Below, one piece after another: positions 58,648 through 64,000 of a stretch of DNA of 64,000 nt. The first letter of the stretch is position 1. Each line of letters begins with the position of its first letter. Under the pieces are notes generated by a model. The model ran no database searches. It had not been told where the DNA came from and saw nothing but the letters and a program-made list of their open reading frames with translations. This DNA comes from Tetragonia tetragonoides (Eukaryota; Streptophyta; Magnoliopsida; Caryophyllales; Aizoaceae): NCBI GenBank assembly GCA_038025085.1, contig CM076154.1, positions 34,638,501 through 34,702,500 on the forward strand. The letters are read 5' to 3'. The translations under genes were made by a program, and so were the position numbers.

Positions 58648-58772
58648 TTTTAGCTTAGTGGTTGATATTAAAATACTAGGTACTACAATCTTTAAATTCA
58701 AATCTCGATTTCTTCACTCATATATATATTGTACTGGCCTTCATACCTCATCTGAAAAAAAAAACAGACATC
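58648..58772 (+). mobile_element. SINE-like fragment
   Basis: Box-A-like TTTTAGCTTAGTGGTTGAT, box-B-like AAATTCAAATCTCG, and an A10 tail near 58755. Confidence 0.45.
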
Positions 58773-59329
58773 GTTAGTCGTCCTTCACCACATCTAACTC
58801 AACAAGAATTCTAATCTTATGGCCAAATTAACTTTATCCATGAGTATTTAATAAGAATAAAACAGAATCCATCTTCTTGTTCGATTGAGGGGTCAACTAT
58901 ACCATTTCCTTTCCAGATGTTAAATCAAGCAAGCACCCCTAAGAATTCTTCAAGGTGACCTACACAAACAAAAAGCAGGCAGACAAATAGGGAGTACATG
59001 GAATATCGAATTGTTTAATCACTTTACATAAAGACTGGTTTGGCTTCATTTAAGACCCATGAATTGGTCCAATAACTGATGTCTAAATTTAGTAAGAAGA
59101 ATTATTATCCATTATTAATTAATTGTTGGAAAATTAGAATAAATTATTAAAGTTCAATCGCCGCCAGCAGCATTAACTAGAGCTAGAAATAGATTGAACT
59201 TAAATTGACATATTGTAACCTATGACATACTCAAGATTCTGACCCCACTAGAGCATGGCTTTCCTTTTGTTTAGTACAGCACTCCAATCATACAGGAGTG
59301 AGATCAAATATGAAGAACGTAACCATCTC
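58773..59329. other. Intergenic, nothing assignable
   Basis: AT-rich sequence without frames or repeats that I could link. Confidence 0.4.
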
Positions 59330-59575
59330 TTTAGATTTTTTGGTAAGGTAAGGTCATGATTTCGCATCCTCATTCTTCTTTATGCTTTGTGTCTGCTGGT
59401 TTTTAGTAACTAACTATACTAATTCTTTGTTGATGCTACGTTGACAGAGTCAGTGTTTGCACTAGTTATTCAGCTAGTCTGATATGTTGACTATTGAACA
59501 TAAAAGTCTAGACATGAATTAACAGGGGGTGCCTTGTTCGTCATTTACTTGCACCATTTTTTTTTAAAAAAGAAA
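59330..59575 (+). mobile_element. SINE, copy 2
   Basis: Shares TACGTTGACAGAGTCAG, TTATTCAGCTAGTCTGATAT and AAAGTCTAGACATGA with the body of copy 1 (29225-29533) and ends in T9/A6-rich text. The head is degraded. Confidence 0.65.
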
Positions 59576-59724
59576 AGATGAGCAAAAAAAAACATATATT
59601 GAGATGAAGAGAATATTGAAATTGTTGGTTTTTTTCTTAAGCATTGTAAATTTGTGTTTGCCGAAATTAATAGGTTTCATTGGAAATGAAATGAACATTT
59701 TTTGGTGGTCCCAAGTAGAGCGGA

Positions 59725-60600
59725 TAATGGCAAATAAGTCGTGTCGTGTCATTTTCGTGTTCGTGTGATCGAATCCTAAGGAAGGCGGGATTTCCAATTA
59801 GCTGCACTTGCTGGGGCGCGGGTGGAGTCCTCTACCTCTTCCAGTCGCGTCCAGATTTTTTTTTATTTTGTTTCATTTTTGTCCAGCAATAGGAATCTTT
59901 TATTCCGACGCTAGGCCCAGCGGCAGATATACACATTTTCGCCGCTGATTTTTTCAGTGCCGCATCTTTTGGCTACGGATTACAATCTGCGGTTGAGCCT
60001 GCAGCTAGGGATTTTGGCTCTAAACATCGGATAAATCCCACAGATATTTTCCTTTTTTTTTTTTGTCTAGTGTGGCAAATAGGTCGTATCGTGTCATTTT
60101 CGTATTCATGTCGAAGATAATCGTGTAGATCCCTTAACACTAACTTGACCCATTTATTAATCGTGTCGAAAATCTTCGATACTAAGCCAAACCGTTTAAT
60201 AATCGTGTCGGTTCGTGTTGACCGCTTAACTTTTTAAAGCAATTTATTTAAACTTTTTCAAAAATAAAAAATATAACATAAGAAACGAATAAAACATAGT
60301 ACGAAATTTTACAATTTCACCATTTAAGCTTCCATTGATGTATTAATCAATTAGACTAATGGATATTGTAGGTTTAAACTTTGTTCTTTGGGATTATTAT
60401 TACTTAAGTCACTTATTTCTCAACATGTTCGAATAATCGTGTCAGAGCGTGTTAATTTTGTGTTCAAAATCTCAACACTAACCCAATCCACTTAACTAAA
60501 CATGTTCTTGTGTCGGCCCGTTTGCCTAATTGTGTCGAAAATCTCAACACTAACCCGGTCTTATTACGTATTTGGTTCATGTCGTGTTATCGTGTCCTGT
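59725..60600. mobile_element. Repeat with CGTGTCGTGTCATTTTCGTG ends, split by an insert
   Basis: The text GGCAAATAAGTCGTGTCGTG (59735) recurs as GGCAAATAGGTCGTATCGTG (60075), and TCGTGTC motifs continue to 60600. Between them, 59767-60070 ends with TTTTTTGTCTAGTG, a CACTA-like terminus. I read a hAT-type repeat carrying a younger insert; borders are approximate. Confidence 0.45.
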
Positions 60601-61609
60601 TAGCTTTTACAGGCTCTAGTTTCAAGCACTATAATTTAGGGTTGGCCAATATAACTTATTGTATTTTTGTTTGGGTCTACCTAATGTTTTAATTAAGTGA
60701 TACCTATAATATACCTATTAAAGGCGAATAATACTCCTAGGTTATTCAATTTAGTTGGGACTAGTATATACATTGACATGTGTACTGCTGTTTTAACGAA
60801 ATTTATTTACGACTTAGATTATCCCAATCAATGATACAATTCAACGGTTAGCATTGTAGGGATCAACACTATTGACAACAAATAGGCTTTGAAAGGAAAC
60901 TAAAACCACCAGGTATTTTGCGTTTGACAAAAATCGGTCGCAGATACATTTCTGAGACCGATTTAAGAGTATCTTCAACCGATCCCTACAGTAGCAAATC
61001 AGTGTATTTTTGTAGTGAACATTGATCATATCCATTTGTGAAAGAAGAAAATGTATATTTTTCTTTTACAAGTGCGTATGTGTCTCACTCTTAATTGTTG
61101 GGTTGCAATTTGCAGCCTCACTTTAGCCCCTTTAAATTGTAATAATTAATATTTAATAGGTCTCTTATATATGAGAGCAGCTCAAAGTGAAACCGTCTTT
61201 ATAATAGTCAAATATGACATTAATATAACATCACGTTTATTTGATCTCCTCGTATTGATACTTCCTCATATGAGTAGTATTTTTCTTTGAGTGAAGTATT
61301 AAGGTATTAGTGTCGTTGTTGTTCCTGCTGGAGAATCTATTTGTAAAAGATTGGATGCACATAATTACTATATACTATCTGGATATATAGTTGACCAATA
61401 TAAAGTAAACTAAAACAACAATTGGATTTGGTGCTGGAATATCTAAAGTAGTAAAATGAATACTACTTTAATATACATTAAAGCATCAAACGGATTGTGC
61501 TGATCATAGCACACACACATACATCCTCACCAAATTTGGTTTGGATTCGTGACCTTCGAAAATTGCTGTTATTGGTAGGGTAGCACTTACAATAATCACG
61601 TTCGTACTG

Positions 61610-61640
<31 letters not shown>

Positions 61641-62500
61641 AAATTAAGACAACAACCACTTGTTGGTGTATGCTATGAGTGCCATTTTTATATAATTAAC
61701 TTTATATAAACTTTTTTACTCTCAGCTATGTCTGGCTGACTTTCTATGTTGCCCTCCTCTCATCTTCTTTCTTTAATTTGAAAATATATTTCTTTAATTT
61801 CCAACTATGAGAATTTTGTGTTGAAAAAGGGTTTGTTTAGTTTAATTTTGATGGCTTGATATTCGATTATTCAGCTGCAGTTGGGTTTATACTTCGGATT
61901 TAAGTATTTTGTTCATTTATACTCAAGCGGAAAAATTAGAGATTAACTCAGTATTGATTGCAGAAATTACAACCTACGACAATGCAGAGCGATATCCGAT
62001 AAAACGTGTTGCGTGGATATAGACGAGCTCAACTTGAACGTGATAATCTAGACGTTATCAATGCTTTGATTGGAAGATGGGATACAACTTGGTAGATATA
62101 AAATCTTTCGAATGATGTTTGATTGTTTATTAAACATTATAATGAAGTTTGAGTCTTGCACATTTACAAAGAAGCAAATCAGGTAGCAGTAGGATTATTA
62201 AAGGAAGGGCAACAATAAACAAGTTCATTTGATATATCTCGTGAAAAATCTTATCTTAGAAATTTATTTTAGATCATTCTATAATATTTTATAAAACTAA
62301 TTTATAAATCAAAAATTAAATAATCTTTGTAGAAATTATTGAACCAAATAACAAGAAAAGTAGTAGAATACAGGTGATTCCATTTGTGTTAATCCATTTT
62401 ATGACTTAACCAAACAACTTACAAAAGTAATTATGATAATCGTTACCATTTTCCCTCTTTATGTTCCGTTCCATTTCCTTTTTGAGATTTGAACCAAATC
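60601..62500. other. Intergenic
   Basis: 60867-61018 may be a small CACTA-type MITE (CACTATTGACAACAAATAGG at the left, ATTTTTGTAGTG at the right). 61610-61634 is a T25 run. The rest is AT-rich without genes. Confidence 0.4.
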
Positions 62501-62508
62501 ACCTTAAG

Positions 62509-62630
62509 TGTGTTCAAAGTTGAATTGAACACCACTTAATGAATATGAACTGAAAAAACTAAACACGATTAAATAAATCAAAACTAAACCACACTAAAAT
62601 TATTGGATAAACTCGAAAGAACAAACTCCG
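62509..62630. mobile_element. Decayed Tourist-type MITE
   Basis: GTGTGTTCAAAGTTGAATTG at the left and AACTCGAAAGAACAAACTCC at the right, with AACTGAAAAAACTAAAC inside. Relative of 32464-32698. Confidence 0.45.
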
Positions 62631-62746
62631 CATTTTCACCGGTGAACTAAATTGAACTAAACTGCTAGCCGTGTAAGACCTTGTACTCTGCAATGAAATG
62701 CCGAGGTTTGAAGATCTCACCAGATAGGGTGAGGTATGAAGTAACT

Positions 62747-62872
62747 CGACCGAAGGGAGAGGGTCGTAGAGTGCGACTGTTAGGGAGCAAGGATGCAAGC
62801 CTGCGACCGAAGGGAGAGGCTCGTAGAGTGCGACCGATAGGGAGCAAGGATGCAAGCCTGCGACCGACAGAA
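62747..62872. repeat. 57-bp tandem repeat, about 2.2 copies
   Basis: CGACCGAAGGGAGAGG starts at 62747 and 62804, and a third partial unit starts about 62861. The unit is 57 bases (19 codons), hence an open frame on each strand. GC-rich against an AT-rich background. Confidence 0.85.
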
Positions 62873-63034
62873 AGTGATTATTCTTTGATCTCGACCTGAG
62901 GTACGAAGTACGGACTTGGCTGATGCGATAGCATCAGGAAGGTTTAGAGTTATTTCTAGTTCACCCGCTAGGGTAAGGTGTCAGGAGGGGGGCATGGGTT
63001 TTTAGTTGGTCTATTAATAGAAGTCAATCGTTTT

Positions 63035-63186
63035 TTTCAGATGCGGGACGGTGAAAAACAAAATGAGGCGAATAACAGAATAGAATGTGAGACAAAATAA
63101 AATATATAATAAAATGCAATACGGAACGAAATAGTGTGGGATTAAATGAAAAACAACATGAAAATGATCAAAAGAACACGTCTAAA
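63035..63186 (-). mobile_element. MITE of the GTTCTTTTTGCC family, copy 6 (inverse)
   Basis: GCGGGACGGTGAAAAACAAA, core ATGTGAGACAAAATAAAA, end GAAAATGATCAAAAGAACA. Confidence 0.6.
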
Positions 63187-64000
63187 TAGAAAAGAACGCA
63201 CCATTAAAACCCTAGAGCTCCACATAAAGTTTAAGAAAAAGAAAATGCCAACGATAGAGGAATAGTGAAAAGTATAAAACTAGTGCAACATTAGCACATT
63301 TTTGATACCTTTTGACGAGGATATGATATGGTGCTGACTTTATTTGTCGGAGTCCAATCAGCAATGGGCAGAACTAAGCAATAAGCATCTAGTTTAAACT
63401 TTAAAGCCGCAAAAGTTAACTAATTTTTTTGACTCACTCCACTTATTTGACTTCTTATCACACCTCGTATTTGCTTATGTTGTTATCTCCACCTATCACA
63501 ACATGGGCAATAACCTTAAACCAAGTGGATAATCCAATTTACATATATTAATAATATTCAAGCAACAAAAGTAAACTTGTTTTATGATCAATTATAATTA
63601 GATTATAGCCATGTGCCATAAGGCACAAGGGAGCCTTCTCCGACATCCAAACGTGGTGGAGAAACATTAGGGTTGGCTTAAGAATCATTTACATCAAATT
63701 TGACGCATATGTTTCTTCTCTTTTATGTTTTAACTTTCTTTATGGAGTATATATATGTACATTGATTTTTCTTTTTAGGCCAACTAATTTAAACTTGAAT
63801 TTGTGATTCTTAAGTTTATTAGTTTCAAGACAATTTCTACAAGTTTTGTAGTATATAGTGGAAGCACATTAATGTATTCTTTTCAGTAGGGATAGTAATG
63901 GGACAGGACGGGGATGGATATAGGTATATCCATATTCATACCCACCCGACTACAGTCAATCAACCACTCGCCTCATCCTCACCATGGGTATGATTCTTAA
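63187..64000. other. Intergenic; start of a hAT-like repeat at the window end
   Basis: Featureless until 63888, where AGGGATAGTAATGGGACAGG and ATCCATATTCATACCCACCC look like the end of a hAT-like MITE cut by the window border. Confidence 0.4.

Overview
The window is nuclear DNA of a flowering plant, very probably a eudicot. It is AT-rich and intron-bearing, holds three land-plant gene families (DPM3, CLE, PPR), and is crowded with small DNA transposons, L1 and RTE LINEs, SINEs and long (TTA)n and (AT)n tracts. I cannot name the species from the sequence. No bacterial, organellar or viral gene was recognised.

Layout. 1-560 is a TTA microsatellite. 574-5460 is a decayed Mutator-like element (MULE). 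It has two convergent genes: a plant mobile domain (PMD) gene on + and a transposase-OTU fusion on -. All parts are damaged: an in-frame stop in PMD, an internal deletion in the transposase, and loss of the OTU catalytic Cys. A 33-bp palindromic tandem array lies at its right side. 5.5-11.2 kb is intergenic, with a tandem duplication and a clean Stowaway-type MITE. 11.29-20.94 kb is a split gene on - for DPM3 (89 aa), assembled here from three short coding exons; its inferred 7-kb 5'UTR intron is filled with repeat fragments. 21.1-21.9 kb is a foldback element, and 21.94-26.88 kb a full-length but dead L1-type LINE. 28-33 kb holds SINEs, MITEs and microsatellites. 33.6 kb is a CLE signalling-peptide gene. 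34.6-42.1 kb is unassigned transcribed-looking DNA plus many MITEs. 42.97-44.94 kb is a 5'-truncated RTE LINE flanked by 105-bp direct repeats. 45.1-45.9 kb is a hAT-type non-autonomous element. 48.2-50.6 kb is a mitochondrial-type PPR gene, and 52.6 kb a second CLE gene. 53-64 kb is gene-poor and full of MITEs, SINEs and tandem repeats.

The four host genes are not functionally linked. DPM3 anchors the ER dolichol-phosphate-mannose synthase, the PPR protein should act on organellar RNA, and the two CLE genes make short secreted ligands. The rest is mobile DNA at different stages of decay. The LINE and the OTU gene show many changes that fit C-to-T/G-to-A decay of methylated DNA.
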